64,000 nucleotides of DNA. It comes from Parasponia andersonii. Its lineage: Eukaryota > Streptophyta > Magnoliopsida > Rosales > Cannabaceae. Positions 23,657 through 36,519 of the stretch are shown here, piece by piece; positions within the stretch are counted from its first letter, which is position 1; each line of letters begins with the position of its first letter. The notes under the pieces are model-generated. The model ran no database searches, was not told the DNA's origin, and saw only the letters and a list, made by a program, of their open reading frames with translations. Position numbers and translations under genes: made by a program. The stretch covers positions 1,394,344 to 1,458,343 of the forward strand of contig JXTB01000015.1 in the NCBI GenBank assembly GCA_002914805.1. The letters are read 5' to 3'.

Positions 23657-24722
23657 TGACCAATTATTTCTTCAAAGGAAAAAATAAAAAATAAAAATAT
23701 TCTACAAAGATAATTTTCAGATACTTTTTTAGGTAACCAAATTGTAAAGTAATGGAGTAGCGAAATTAAATGAAGAAAGTCTCATTGTGTCGAATTCAAG
23801 GACATGGAACCGAATTGTTGAGAGAAAAATAAGGGTTCATCTTTTTTTTTTTTGGGGAAATTCACATACAATTGTTTACTTTTAACGATCAGAGATGAAT
23901 GCCATATTAAAAATTTAAATGAAGATGATCTTACTAAAAATAATTAGATAGTTTTAAATTTAATTATTGTGTCATCAATTTATTGGTTGAAAATAAAATG
24001 TGATACTAAATTAAATAGATTTGTTTTTTGAAAAAAAAAAAAGAAATTCTCTATATAACATATTATTATAATAGAAGCAATACAACTATTAAATGCTTAA
24101 TTATAAAATAAAGCATCATTATAAAAAAGATGAATACTGCAACAACCTCTTTCTCATATATATCAAGTTCATTAACTGACAAGTGGATAAAATGGGTGAC
24201 AAAATGGGTGACAATGTTTTAAATAACGAAAAAACCAGTGGCATTTAGAGAGTTTAAAAAAAAAAGAAAACAAAAAACAAATGCAACAAGTTAATCAATT
24301 AGCTTGGCATTTAAGAAAAAGATTGATAAAGTGAGTGTTGCTAGCATTCTTCAAAAAAGAAAATTGTACTTACATGCATGTATGCTACTTGATTCTTAGA
24401 ACAAGAAGGACAACAATAAGAGCTACAACCATTATCTCTTTATCTCTCAAAAGAGAGTTTGTATAGCTACTACCTAGAATAATATCATTGCTAGACATTC
24501 AATTAGCCGAGTTCACGATAGCCACAACAAATTTATAATTACATTTTACTAAAAAGCATCACAAGATTTAGGCCTTTATGAAGTAGAGCAATAAATTTTC
24601 ATTTGTTATCGTCTCGAATTATAGTCTCAACCCCAATAGAATCTATTTTCCTGAACCAAGCAATAGTTCAGATGAAATTCTTCAAAATTTGAAACATAAA
24701 AAATTTGAAACATAAAGGCTCC
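23657..24722. other. AT-rich intergenic DNA
   Basis: No gene seen. A short exact local repeat (ATGGGTGACAAAATGGGTGACA) lies near 24192-24213. Confidence 0.5.
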
Positions 24723-24982
24723 ATTTAGAACTTGAATTAGTAGAGGAAAAAAATTATGAGGGAAAAATTGAGGAAAATATTTTCCTAAAATTTTATATAA
24801 CTTTATTTTGAAGCTTTTGACTTTCCTAATTAATCTGTTAAAATTCTATATGTTGAAAAAACTAACTATTTCTTTCCCTAAAAATAACTTTTATCATTTT
24901 TTGTTTGAATCTAAATAAGAGAAAATGGGAATCTCTTAAAATTTTTTTTTTTCTTTCCCATATGAAATTCCAAGTTCTAAAC
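24723..24982. mobile_element. MITE candidate with inverted ends
   Basis: The left end TTTAGAACTTGAATT is mirrored at the right by AATTCCAAGTTCTAAA, giving about 15 bp of terminal inverted repeat around a 260-bp AT-rich interior without coding content. The motif recalls TTTGGAACTTGGAAT ends of plant MITEs. A clear target-site duplication was not found, so the superfamily stays open. Confidence 0.4.
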
Positions 24983-25934
24983 ATATTTATAACCAAAAGC
25001 TTCAACATTTTTTTTAAATAAAAAAAAACAAGAACTAAAGAAAAAAACAAAAAAACCTAAATAAATCTAAAATATAGTATGACATAACCTATGAAAATAA
25101 ATCAAGACAAGTGATTTAAATTCCTATATTTTACCGGAAGCTAGCTACTGATGTTATATAAGGAAGAGACGTTTGAATAATTACTTGAAAGGATTAGAAA
25201 TCTTTTACAATTATATTTATATTTATAGTTTAAAACATTTGAGTGAAGTATATTCACCTCTAATTTCTTGAAGGGAGTTAGAAACATAGGTTCTCTTTTT
25301 CTTTTATTTTTTTTCTTTTTTTAGGGTAAGCTATAGAAACACAGTTACATGGTATAGAAAGCACCGGAATGAAGGACTAAACTGTAAACCTAACATACTT
25401 TTTTAAAGTATATCCACACACATAGATGTACGTTATTTATCATAAGAAATTCAAACGATTCTGTAGTATTTAATTGGTTTTATTTTATTTTTAGATGTTG
25501 TAATTCTTTTTGTTTAAGAAGCCATTAATTTGATTTTAAAGGATATTATGACAGCATGTTTTTTAGTAGTACAATAATGTATTTTGTAGATTTGTCCTGA
25601 GAAAAATATGCCAAATATGTCTTGTCAGGTTAACACGCGTGTGGTGTGTCATATGCATTGTTTTTTCTATGTACACGATGGGATCTCAACTGAATTTTTC
25701 ATGTGATCGAACATTTATTTCTAAAAATTAGGATTTTTTTCGGTTTATTTTTTTTTCTAACTTTGGATCTTTTCCCTTTCAATTTCGATTAAAAGTAAAA
25801 TTACTTCTAAAATTTAAAAACTATATTAAGAAAAACCCTTTATTACTCCTTTGAAAAAAAAAAAAAAAAACTTCATTCCAGCCAAGTCAGGCATACTGCG
25901 AGTTATAACGCCAAATATGCATTACATCCATCAT

Positions 25935-25965
<31 letters not shown>

Positions 25966-26427
25966 GGATACAGTAGTAAGTTAATCTTTCATTTAATTTT
26001 TTCATTCCATAAATTAGTTAATGTCTAATTCAAATATTTTCTTCTTTCATTTTCATTTTATTCTCCTTTTAGTTTTAATTTTAAAGATTAATTTTTTTAA
26101 AAAAGAAAAATACCTTTAATATGAAACTATTATAGTATTATGTATTATTACGAGTTCAGAATTAAACTATTTTTTTTTCCATTACAACTGTTGTATTCAC
26201 TTCACATTGCACAAGCTAAACTCCTAACTTTCCCAAAAAAAAAAAAAAATACACTAAATTCTTAAGGTAGTACTATAGTAGGACATAGTATTTACAAATA
26301 GGAATAGTATCTTTTTGTTCTTTTACATAAAGGAATTGAAAAATATATATATACATGTATATTATTTTTAACTTTAAGCATGAATAAATTTTAATGTTAA
26401 AATGTATTGATTGGTTCATGTTTCTTT
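24983..26427. other. AT-rich intergenic DNA
   Basis: Long A and T runs, one (TA)n microsatellite at 25941-25966, no supported gene. Confidence 0.5.
25941..25966. repeat. (TA)n microsatellite
   Basis: About 13 TA units. Confidence 0.85.
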
Positions 26428-26444
26428 AAACTCTAAATAGGAAT
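26428..26444. repeat. left target-site duplication of SINE copy 2
   Basis: AAACTCTAAATAGGAAT matches AAACTTTAAATAGGAAT at 26636-26652 in 16 of 17 positions. Confidence 0.85.
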
Positions 26445-26635
26445 GGAAGAAGTGGGTTTGCTTAAGTAGTAAGAGCACTCATTATTTGAGATCTCAGTCC
26501 TAGGTTCGAGTCACAATAGGATTAAGCGTGAAAACCTATTATCCCTAATGAGGTAGGGTAGAGATCGGGTAGTAATAAGTATTTTCCTTTAATTTGTAAT
26601 AAGTAAAGGTCATTAGTTAAGCCCCATTTAAAAAA
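26445..26635 (+). mobile_element. tRNA-derived SINE, copy 2
   Basis: About 190 bp. The head has an A-box-like GCTTAAGTAGTAAGAGC (about 26460-26476) and a clear B box GGTTCGAGTCAC (26503-26514), the two internal Pol III promoter elements of tRNA-derived SINEs. The body continues with TGAGGTAGGGTAGAGATCGG and ends with the family's 3' part (TTTGTAATAAGTAAAGGTCA, then AGTTAAGCCCCATTT) and a run of A's. A 17-bp target-site duplication with one mismatch flanks it. The 3' part is shared with copy 1 at 3144-3308, which has a more diverged head. Confidence 0.85.
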
Positions 26636-26652
26636 AAACTTTAAATAGGAAT
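26636..26652. repeat. right target-site duplication of SINE copy 2
   Basis: Partner of 26428-26444; it follows the A-tail. Confidence 0.85.
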
Positions 26653-28240
26653 AAACTTTTAAAATATATATAAATATATTGTTTTTTACATAATTAGTAG
26701 GAGTCAACTAATAGTATGTAATTATTCAAAAAAAATCCAACTCAAAAGTTTACACACCTCGTAGAACAATAAATGACCTCTAATAATTACATAGATATAT
26801 GCATTAAACATAAAAGTTACTAAAAAAAGCACTAAATATAATTGAGATTTTGATAAAAACCCAACTTATTACATTCATTATATCAAAAGAGCAGCTAACT
26901 TTCTTCTATGAAATTCCATAAACTAAAATAAATTAGTAGTTTTAATTTTTAAGATGAAATATTATATCACTGAACAAAAAATTATGAGAAAAACAAACAA
27001 TCAACACGAGAAAATGAAACACAAGGTATTGGAAAAAAAATTAAAAAATAGGTATAAAGAAAAAACTTTTTACTTTGTCTATTTTAATTTAAGATCAAAG
27101 AGATTATCAAAGAAATTAGAACTAGAGGAGTTAAATTACGCATAAATTTTTTTTAAAAAAAAATAATAAGGCAAAAGATAGAAGTGAATTTTGAATGAGA
27201 ATATTCTTGAGAAATTTGGGGGGGGGGGAGAGATAAAGATGGTGTGTCTTTTTCTTTCTAAATCTGTCTCTCTTAGTCATTTTATTGATAAAGAGATGTC
27301 TTTATGCGAAGTTTGAGTGCATAAATAATTCCCATATCAAAAATAATTATCCAGATTGAAGTACCTCTCAATAGATAAATATTATGACACCATTTAAAAA
27401 AAACTCTTTATATAGGGTGAGTTTTCAATAGATATTTTGTTTTTGCTATATATATGGGTAAATTTGACTAAGTTCAAAATAACCTATAATTATAAATTAA
27501 TTTTATCCTATTTTTGTTCCATTAATTAATCTCTTATTCCTTTATTTATTCATTTATTTTTTGTGGAGAGAATAAAATTGGATAGTTGTATTTTAAGATT
27601 AGGTGTCTTATTGAGTACCTTCTTTAAAAAAAAAAAAAAAACTTTTAAACTACTTTTATAGTTCCATGTGGTGAATTGACTAAAAATCCTTCTGACAAAG
27701 AGTAAAAATCATTCTGGCAAAGAGTAGGGATGTGAGAGAATGTTAAAGGGAGAAACCTATATTTTTTATTTTTTTGAAGAAAATTGCCTATAATCTACAA
27801 TTTTTAGGTATTAAACTTCTATTTTCGCCATCTAATCATTTTTTTTCCCTTCTATGCCACTCTATTTTTTTACCCAGAAATTTTGGAAGTGTATTTTTTG
27901 GGGGAAAAAAAGTAAAAATGATATTAGAAACTATAGTTAGTGACTATTTTAAATCAATAGTTAAATTAGTGATCACTTCAAAATGGTACAATAAATTGGA
28001 TGATGACTATTTCATATGAAAATTTTTCAGGCCTTAAAAGAAAAAAGAAAAAAAATAAGCACTTTTATTAAGAAGTTGAAAAAAATGAGGAAAACTTTTG
28101 GGTAGTTTGTCTTTGATTTCTCTCAAAGGTAATTTCAGAAATTTATTTATTTCTCTCACTAAAAAGTCCCAATTAAAAGGTTTGAATAAGAATATAGAGT
28201 ATATTAGTTAGTTATCAGAAACTATACTGGGATGGTTTGC
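26653..28240. other. AT-rich intergenic DNA
   Basis: No gene seen. GGGTAAATTTGACTA near 27455 recalls the same phrase near 1513, which suggests an old dispersed repeat. A run of ten G's lies near 27219-27228. CATTCTGGCAAAGAGTA-like words repeat side by side near 27690-27725. Confidence 0.5.
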
Positions 28241-28456
28241 GAGGCTATGACTCATCCTTTTCTGGGCTTTTTTCTCCATTTCTTGTTGAATGTTTGGTTT
28301 TCAGAGAGGATTTTAGGTTGGCTTTGGCTCCAATCTTATCCACTAGATAATTGAAACCGATGCTAAGAATATGATTCCTGCTATTCTTTCTCATTCTTTT
28401 AGTTCATTAGAAGGTACTGTTATCAAAGAAATGTCTAGGCTTCTTGAGTTGCTTGA
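28240..28456 (+). pseudogene. LINE RNase H-like domain fragment, left part (interrupted by element 5)
   Basis: From about 28355 one frame reads ETDAKNMIPAILSHSFSSLE, then KEMSRLLELL. This fits the RVT_3 RNase H-like domain of plant L1-type LINEs, where (I/V)ESDAKN.(I/V) carries a catalytic D and the D-L/R-L-L helix follows. A stop precedes the motif by three codons, so it is dead. The reading breaks off at the TSD of chromovirus element 5 and seems to go on at 36525. The upstream limit is uncertain. Confidence 0.5.
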
Positions 28457-31400
28457 TGTCACGATCCAAGAATCTGAATGTGAATTTTGACCATGCGGCA
28501 TCGAGACTTTCGATCAACCTTGCTTCTATCTATATATCATAAGTCACTTTTTCAAGCTTCATGCTTGCATGTTCTAAACCATCACCTATTTGAACGACTT
28601 AAGACAAGTCTTGTTTGCAAACAACTATAATCGCTTCCAGGTGTCTTGGCCTTTGCTAAGATGCTCACCCCTATCCATATCATGCTACATGCCTACTTGC
28701 CCAAGGGTGCCCACCCCTTTGTAGCATATTTGCCTATGTGTCGAGACAAAGTTTATACTTCATCCTATCTATCAAAGCTCCATCACTACCTTCCAAATAG
28801 CTCTCGAGATACTAAGGATATTGTCATATCCATAGGCTAATCCTTGTGACAATTAGCCTACTTGCATGCAAACAAGTACCCACGATTGTGTCTATAGCTC
28901 GTAATTTTGTGTGCAACCTTCCTTGTGGGAGCATGGTGCCACCAAACAAATCTTACTTACTACTGAGTCCCACAAGTGGCCTCCCTGTGACCAACACATG
29001 TTAAGCCATTCGTGGTCTTAGCATACTATGCATCTTCGAGGTGTCCCATAAATGGCCTATCAATGACTAATTTGCGTCGAGCTATCCATAGTCTTGGCAC
29101 AATATGCATCCTCTAGTGTCCCATGAATGGCCTTTTCGTGACTATCTCATATTGAGATTTGCATGATCTAGGAGCCCTATACATACTCTAAGAAGCTCAT
29201 AAAGCCACAGACCATACTTATTGCATAGGAGGCTGCAAGCAAAACACACCCTATGACTTCTTCCACATAGAAATAACGCAATACCAGTCAATCTAGAACT
29301 CTCCACAAGTTTCTCCTCCTCGTGGAGACAGGTGGTTCCCCTAGTGGTTCCCATACGTCTACCCCATAAGTACTACCATATACTAGTGGGTGGCTCATGT
29401 TGCATGTAATACCTCCTAGCTATACTATGTATCAATATATTCACTTATACGTAGGAAAGCTAAATAGTGCCAACTCACTTTTATTAACCTGGAAAAAGTA
29501 AAAAATATAGGATAAATTTAAACTTTCTTATTTTGTTTCGAAAACATCTGTGTTACCCTTATTTTACAACGCAGAAATATACATTATGTATAATATAAAA
29601 TATAGTTTTAATACTATCCACAACTCTCACAAGATCACTACATAAATATATATATATATATATACAGTAAAAATATATATAAAATTCTCAAAAAATCCTT
29701 CTTCATTTCAAAATTGACATATGAACAACATTAAAGTGGAAATAGCTTAGTCAACATCAGTCCTAGTTATGATCATCTACATCACAAGAACTAAAATGAG
29801 CAATGGCCTAGTAAATAGAAATTTATGCATGCTTACGAACAGTATGTACTTAAAAGTTATTAATCTTTATATCTTTAATTTTCTTAGAATACTTTAATAT
29901 TTAAATCATATTTGGACCCCTTCCTTTGTATAGTTTCTAACTCAGTGACATAGCAGGTATCCTCTTAATAAATTTCATTTGAGGTTTACTTTATCTTGGA
30001 ATTAACCTCAAGAGATTTCATCTCCCACTTGTTTGGTTTACTCTGTATTGGACCTAACCTCAAGGGATTTCGGCACATTTACCTATTAGATCAATAAGAT
30101 AAGAACTACACTCCTTTTTTTTAAAAAAAAAAAAAAACATTTAGGGTATAAGATTCTTTATTAAAACTACAACTTGAAAATAATTATTTTGTGCATAAAA
30201 TCATGACATGTCTTATGAAAATGATATGAACAATTTTCAAATATATAAAACTCAATATCACATATATATTACTTTTAACATATACAATCATATATACACA
30301 TTTTTGTGATGCTAGAGTGAATTTCTACTTATGCAAACGATAGAATCCTTCTCCAAGAAGCTCAAATTTGATGCGCTTAAGGACCTAAACATGATATTTA
30401 GCTTTCTTATGTATTCATTTCCTCATAAGATCATTGTCAAATATATTACACAATAAGCTCACATGTGAATTTAGCAACAGCTACAATAGAAATGCAAGGC
30501 CTATATTGATTGTTCAAGCTTAACAAAAATAATCTCTAATATAACTTAAAATGACAAGAAGTCCTTTTTATTCCTCATAAAATGGCAACTAAGCATATAC
30601 GAACCACTTCACTTGGTTATATCTGAAGTATTAAAACACATAATTTGTAATTATAAAGGTCAGTGACAAGATTCATAGTGCTAATATGACATGGGTCTTT
30701 CTTCAATGATTTTAATAAAGGTAAGCCAATACATGTCCTCTTTCACTAATTCCTATAACTAAAATTAACTTAGCACAAAAACTTCCTCTTGTTTCTATTA
30801 TAATTATATCACACACGGTACCCCATATAGCTTAGCACATAAACACACAATAATTTTATACATAAAGAGATAATTTAGATATCAATCAATACCTATAAAT
30901 AATCATAAACATGGATATAGGTAGCAGATTTGATAAATCTAAGAAATTGACTTGCATGTGTAAGATAGATATAAATAACATATAAAAAGGAAAAACTCTA
31001 TGAATAAACTTACCTTTTGGAGAAAATGGGGTTGACTAATTGTAGGAATTCGTACAGAAAGGAATAAAAGCAGGTTATTGGAGATGGATAGATGACAAAG
31101 AGGCAGATGGGTTTCATTCAGCTTTATAGTACAATAAAATAGGAAAACTAAAAATCAGTGGTGAGATTTTGGTTTTAATAAGCTAAGGGTGTAAGTAGGT
31201 TAAACACTCCAATATCTAAGAGAAGAAAAAAGAAATAATATATATATATAAACTAATATATTAATAAGATATACTTGCACGTAAATCTATGTAGCTAAAT
31301 TACTTTCACAGTATTGACATTACAAAACATGTATATACAAAATCATTTATTATCTATAATTTTTTTAAAGGTAATATTAGCTTACCATATATAAGTGAAA

Positions 31401-31667
31401 ATATGTACGATCATTCTAAGCTACTATATAAAAATTTAAGAACTTATTCATAAATAAGTAAAATCTCATTGACCATAAGTACATCAATTTCCTCTTGGAA
31501 CGAAGAATCTACCCGCTGCACATATAATATTATAAAATTTTAGTTAGTCAATCAACTAAATTTTCATATGATAAAATACAAATTTTATATGATTTAGACA
31601 TACTAAAATTAAATGTAAGGATGCTTATTATTGGCCATATGTACTTGTGAGAATCTTGGGTACTATA
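28457..31667 (-). repeat. 3' LTR of element 5 (about 3.2 kb)
   Basis: Plus-strand TGTCACG start and TACTATA end. Its part 29920-31667 aligns with 34640-36519: the shared phrases include TAGTTTCTAACTCA, CTTGGAATTAACCTCAA and CTTACCTTTTGGAGAAA. Next to its inner end the minus strand has AGAATGAGAGAAT, a purine-rich candidate for the polypurine tract. A TA microsatellite sits at 29646-29664. Confidence 0.7.
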
Positions 31668-31699
31668 ATTCTCTCATTCTTATAAAATTTCGTCCTCGA

Positions 31700-33240
31700 A
31701 ATTTAACATATCGAATAGTTCCAGATATTTGGTTTTCATTTATTCTTACTGTTCCTATGTAGTTTCTCCTACCGTGTGATTTCTCCAAAGTATTTTGACT
31801 AAATGAATTCTTTTTTTCTCAATTGTTTTTCTTCCTAATCTAGGACTTGAAGTAGCTTCTCTTTATAAGTCAAATCTTGACTCAATTCCAAAGGTTCATA
31901 ATGTAAAATATGTGAGGGATTTGAAATGTACTTTCTCAGTTTTAAAGTGTGAAAAATATTATATATCCCTAATAATGATGGTGGTAGTACTAATTTGTAG
32001 GCTTTACTCCCAATTCTTTCTAGAATTTTAAATGGTCCAACATATTTTGGGCTTAATTTTTTCTTCTTGCCAAACCTCATCATGTCTTTCATTAGAGAGA
32101 CTTTCAAGAAAATACGATCACTTACATTGAATTCTATATCCCTTCTCCTTTTATTTGCCTACTTTTTTTGCCTATATCGAAATATTCTCGTTCTTGCTTG
32201 AATCTTTTATACAATCTCTGTTGTTTGTTAAATCAGTTTTCGATCTAATAACTTCCTTTCTCCAAATTCGTCCTAATAGATAGGAGACCTATATTTTTTT
32301 CCATATAAAGCTTGATAAGGAGTCATTTTAATTGTTGTTTGATAGCTATTATTGTAGGTAAATTCCACCAATACTAAATACTTATCCGAGCTTTCTTGAA
32401 AATATAGTACACAAGCTCGAAGAAAATCCTCTAAAATATGAATCAAACTTTCTGATTGCCCATTGGTCTATGGATGATTAGCTATGATAAATACTAACTT
32501 ATTTCCAAAGTAGTATATAGACTTTACTAGAAAATAGAAGTGAACTTAGGATCTCTGTCAGAGATAATAGATACAAGTACCTCATGAAGTCTAAAAATTT
32601 CCTATATGTATAATCGAGTATACTAATCCATAGTATAGGTTGAATTAATTAGAAAAAAATGAGTTGACTTTGTTATTCGGTCTATAATCACCTATATAGA
32701 ATTAAACTCTCGTTGTACTCTAGGCAAACCAACAACAAAATCCATTGCAATATTTTCCTATTTTCATGATTAAAAGTTCTAACAATCCAGCTAGTTATTA
32801 ATGTTCAGCTTTGATCTGTTAACAAGTCAAACACTGAGCTACAAATTCTACTACATTCTTCTTCATATTAGGCCACCAATAATGTTGTTTCAGATCTTGA
32901 TACATTTGAGTGCTTCCAGGGTAAATTGAATATGAAGTACAATGAGCCTCTGTTAATATCTCTTTCTTGATCTCATCCTGGTCAGGTATATACAATCTTC
33001 CCCTAAACTTCAAAGTTCCTTCACTTGAAATCAAAAATTTTGTTCTTTTCCCTTCCTCTACTTCTCTCTTTATCTAAGTCAAATAAGCATCTTCTTGTTG
33101 GCCCTGTTTGATCTTCTCTATGAGTGTTGGTTGTAACACAAGGGTAAATAACCTGGCTGTTACATTTCTAATAGGAATAATCTCTCTTTCTATTCCTTGT
33201 GAATCTCTTAAAATTGGTTTCTGCTCATTTTAAACTATAG
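31700..33240 (-). pseudogene. integrase region of element 5
   Basis: At 32819-33034 the zinc-binding region reads EAHCTSYSIYPG, then YWWPNMKKNV, then CLTC (H-H-C-C type). At 31835-32107 the C-terminal part reads GPFKILERIGSKAYKLVLPP, then NIFHTLKLRKYISNPSHIL and YEPLELSQDLTY, the region before the chromodomain in Tekay/Del chromoviruses. Broken. Confidence 0.8.
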
Positions 33241-34640
33241 CAATAGACTTTCTACTCAAAGCATCAGCTACCATATTCATCTTACCAGAATGATAATTGA
33301 TTATATAGTCATAGTCTTTTACTAGTTCCAACCATCTCTGTTGTCTCATATTCAACTCTTTCTGAGTGAGAAAGTATATGAGACTTTTATAGTCTGTATA
33401 TATTTCATACTTCTCTTCATGTAAGTAATGTCTCTAAATCTTTAGTACGAAGATAATAATTGCAAGCTTTAAATCATGTTTTAGATATTTTTTTTCATAT
33501 TCCTTAAGTTGTCAAGATGTATAAGTTCTATTTTGCATCAATACACAACCCAAATCATCTTTAGAGGCATCACTGTATACAACAAATTCTCTAGATCTTG
33601 ATGATATGGTAAGCACAGGAGCTATAATCAACTTTTACTTTAAGGTCTGAAAACTATTCTCACAAGTGTCTGATCATTGGAGTTTAGCATTTTTTTCTTG
33701 TTAACATTGTCAATGGAGTAGCTATTCTTGAAAATCCTTCAATGAATCTTCGATAGTTACCCCCTAATCCTAAGAAACTTCTAACTTCTGACACATTAGT
33801 AGGTCTAGACCAATGATTTACTGCTTCTACCTTTCCTGGGTCCACCAAAATTCTATTCTTGGATATCACATGCCCTAAAAATGTAACTTGTTCCAAGTAA
33901 AATTCACACCTCTTGAATTTGTCATATAGTTTCTTTTCCTTTAAAATCTGTAAAACCGTCTTTACATGTTCTTTATGTTCTTCGTGTGACTTCAAATATT
34001 CTAAGATATCATCAATAACCACAATAACAAATTTATCAAGAAACTCCTTGAAAACTCTGTTCATTAGATCTATAAAAGCATCTGGTATATTTGTTAATCT
34101 GAAAGGTATTACTAGGAATTCATAATGACCATATCTAATCTGAAAGTCCGTTTTTTGTACATCCCTTCCCTTAATATTCAACTAGTGATATTCTGATCTC
34201 AATTCAAGCTTAGAAAATATCAAGTCTCTTTGTAGTTGATCTAACAAATCATCAATTCTTGATAATAGATACTTATTCTTGATAATTACTTTATTCAGTT
34301 CTCTGTAGTCTATGCATAGCCTCATGGTACCATCTTTGTTTTTTTCACATAAAATACTAGAGCACCCCAAGATGAATAGTTATGACGTATAAATCCCTTG
34401 TCTAACAAATCTTATAGCTGCACCATCAATTCTTTAGTTCAGCTGGGGCCATTTTATATGGCGCTTTCGAAATATGAGCAGTTCTAAGTAAACGATCAAT
34501 CACAAACTCAATTTCTCTATCTAGAAGCAACCTTGGTAAGTCTTCTGGGAATACTTCTAGAAATTCTTGAACCATAGGAACATCTTCAAACTTTAGCTTC
34601 TATTCTGTTGTAGTATCAACCACACTAGTATAGTTCCTAA
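33240..34640 (-). pseudogene. reverse transcriptase and RNase H region of element 5
   Basis: [14 protein letters not shown] (34182-34370), then YGHYEFLVIPFRL and VIVVIDDILEYLKSHEEH (33684-34181), with the (V/I)DD catalytic box. The thumb region FLGHVISKNRILVDPGKVEA and the start of the connection, SEVRSFLGLGGNYRRFIEGF, follow. RNase H traces lie downstream to about 33240. The motif spacing is that of chromoviruses. Broken. Confidence 0.85.
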
Positions 34641-36519
34641 CTCAGCGATTTAGCAGGTACCCTAAACCATGATTTAGCTTAAATCATGTTTAGGCCCCCT
34701 CCTTGATATAGTTTCTAACTCAATGACACAACAAATATCTTTTTAATAAATATTATTTGAAGCTTACTCTATCTTGGAATTAACCTCAAAGAATTTTACT
34801 TCTCTTGTTTGGCTTGCCTTATCTCAGACTTAATCTCAAGGGATTTCACTACATTTACTTGTTAGATCAGCAAGATAAAATCCATACCCCTTCAAAAAAA
34901 ATAATAATGTTTAAGGTATAAGATTTTTTTATTAAAACTATAACTTATAAATAATTATTTTGTGTATGAAAACATGACATATCTCATGAAAATGATATGA
35001 ACAATTTTCAAACATATAAAACTCAATATCACAGATATATTATTTTTAACATGTACAATTATATACATACGTTCTTCTGATGCTAAAATAGAATTTCCAC
35101 TTTTCTTAGGTCCAAGAAATACAAAATAATGCAAAAGGTAGAATCCTCTCCAAGAAGCTCAAATTTAACGTGCTTAAGGACCTAAACATGACATTCAACT
35201 TTCTTATACATTCATTTCCTCGTAAGATCATTGTCAAATATAATACACAATAAGCTCATATGTGAATTTAGTAACAGCTACAATAGAAATGCAAGGCATA
35301 TATTGATTGTTCAAGCTTAGCAAAAATAATCTCTAACATAACTTAAAATGACAAGAAGCCCTTTTTATTCCTCATAAAATGGCAACTAAGCATAAAAGAA
35401 CCACTTCACTTGGTCATATCTGAAGTATTAAAACACATAATTTGCAATTATAAATGTCAGTGACAAGCTTCATAGTGCTAACGTGACATGATCTTTCTTC
35501 AATGACTTTAATAAAGGTCAGCCAATCTACTGTTAGATAGGATATATATGTACTACTTTAATTATTGAACATGTTGGTCCTCTTCTACTAATTCCAATAA
35601 CTAAAATTAACTTAGTACAAAAGTTTCCTCTTGTTTCTATTATAATTATATCACACACGGTATCAAATATAGCTTTGCACATAAACACACAATAATTTTA
35701 CACACAAAGAGATAATTTAGATATCAATCAATACCTATAAATAATCATAAACATAGATATAGGTAGCAGATTTTTTTCTTTTTCATAAATTTATAAATCT
35801 AAGAAATTAACTTATGTATAAGATAGATATAATAACATATAAAACGGAAAGACTCTATGAATAAACTTACCTTTTGGAGAAAGTGGGGTTGATTAATTTT
35901 AGGAACTTGTACAGAACAATAGATTAAGAAAGGAATAAAAGGAGGTTAGTAGAGATAGATAGATGATAAAGATGCAGATGGGTTTCTTTCAGCTTTATAG
36001 TACAGTAAAATAGGAATACTAAAAATCGGTGGTGAGCTTTTGGCTTTAATAAAGGGTGTAAGTCAGTTAAACACTCCAATATCTAAGAGAAAAAAAAAAG
36101 GAAATAATATATATATACTAATGGATTAATAAAATGTAAACTAATGTATTAATACGATATACTTGCACGTAAATCTATATAGCTAAATTACTTTCATAGT
36201 ATTGACATTACAAAACATGTATATACAAAATCATTTATTTTCTAATATTTTTTTAAAGGCAATATATGATCATTTCGAAGTTGCTATATAAAAATTTAAG
36301 AACTTATTCATAAATAAGTAAAATCTCATGGACTATAAGCACGTCAATTTCTTCTTTAAATGAAGAATCCACCCTTCACACACATATAATATTATAAAAT
36401 TCTAGTTAGTCAATCAACCAAATTTTCATATGGTAAAATTTAAATTTCATATGATTGAAAATTAAATATAAAAATATTTATTATTAACCAATTTACTTGT
36501 GAAAATTTTGGGCACTACA
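34640..36519 (-). repeat. 5' LTR of element 5 (shorter copy)
   Basis: Aligns with 29920-31667 over most of its length, with many substitutions and small gaps, and ends TACA before CGTGA. It is about 1.9 kb against 3.2 kb for its partner. Confidence 0.65.

Larger units (their letters stand above)
28457..36519 (-). mobile_element. Element 5: chromovirus-type Ty3/gypsy retrotransposon, degraded
   Basis: An 8.1-kb element in minus orientation. The left LTR (28457-31667) starts TGTCACGATCC on the plus strand; the right LTR ends GGGCACTACA at 36519. Flanking pentamers CTTGA (28452-28456) and CGTGA (36520-36524) differ at one base, fitting an old 5-bp duplication. RT, RNase H and integrase are recognisable on the minus strand; no gag region is visible, and the right LTR copy is much shorter than the left. 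The coding parts are broken many times. The LTRs differ clearly more than those of the Tat elements, so this is one of the oldest LTR insertions here. Confidence 0.8.

Noticed and set aside
26503-26514. Possible tRNA gene (B box GGTTCGAGTCAC)
   Set aside because: No cloverleaf can be drawn; the box belongs to the SINE head.
26954-27145. Lys-rich 63-codon frame
   Set aside because: A-rich sequence gives Lys/Asn codons; no homolog recognised and no gene context.
29142-29354. Minus-strand frame MGTTRGTTCLHEEEK
   Set aside because: Inside the long LTR of element 5; chance frame.
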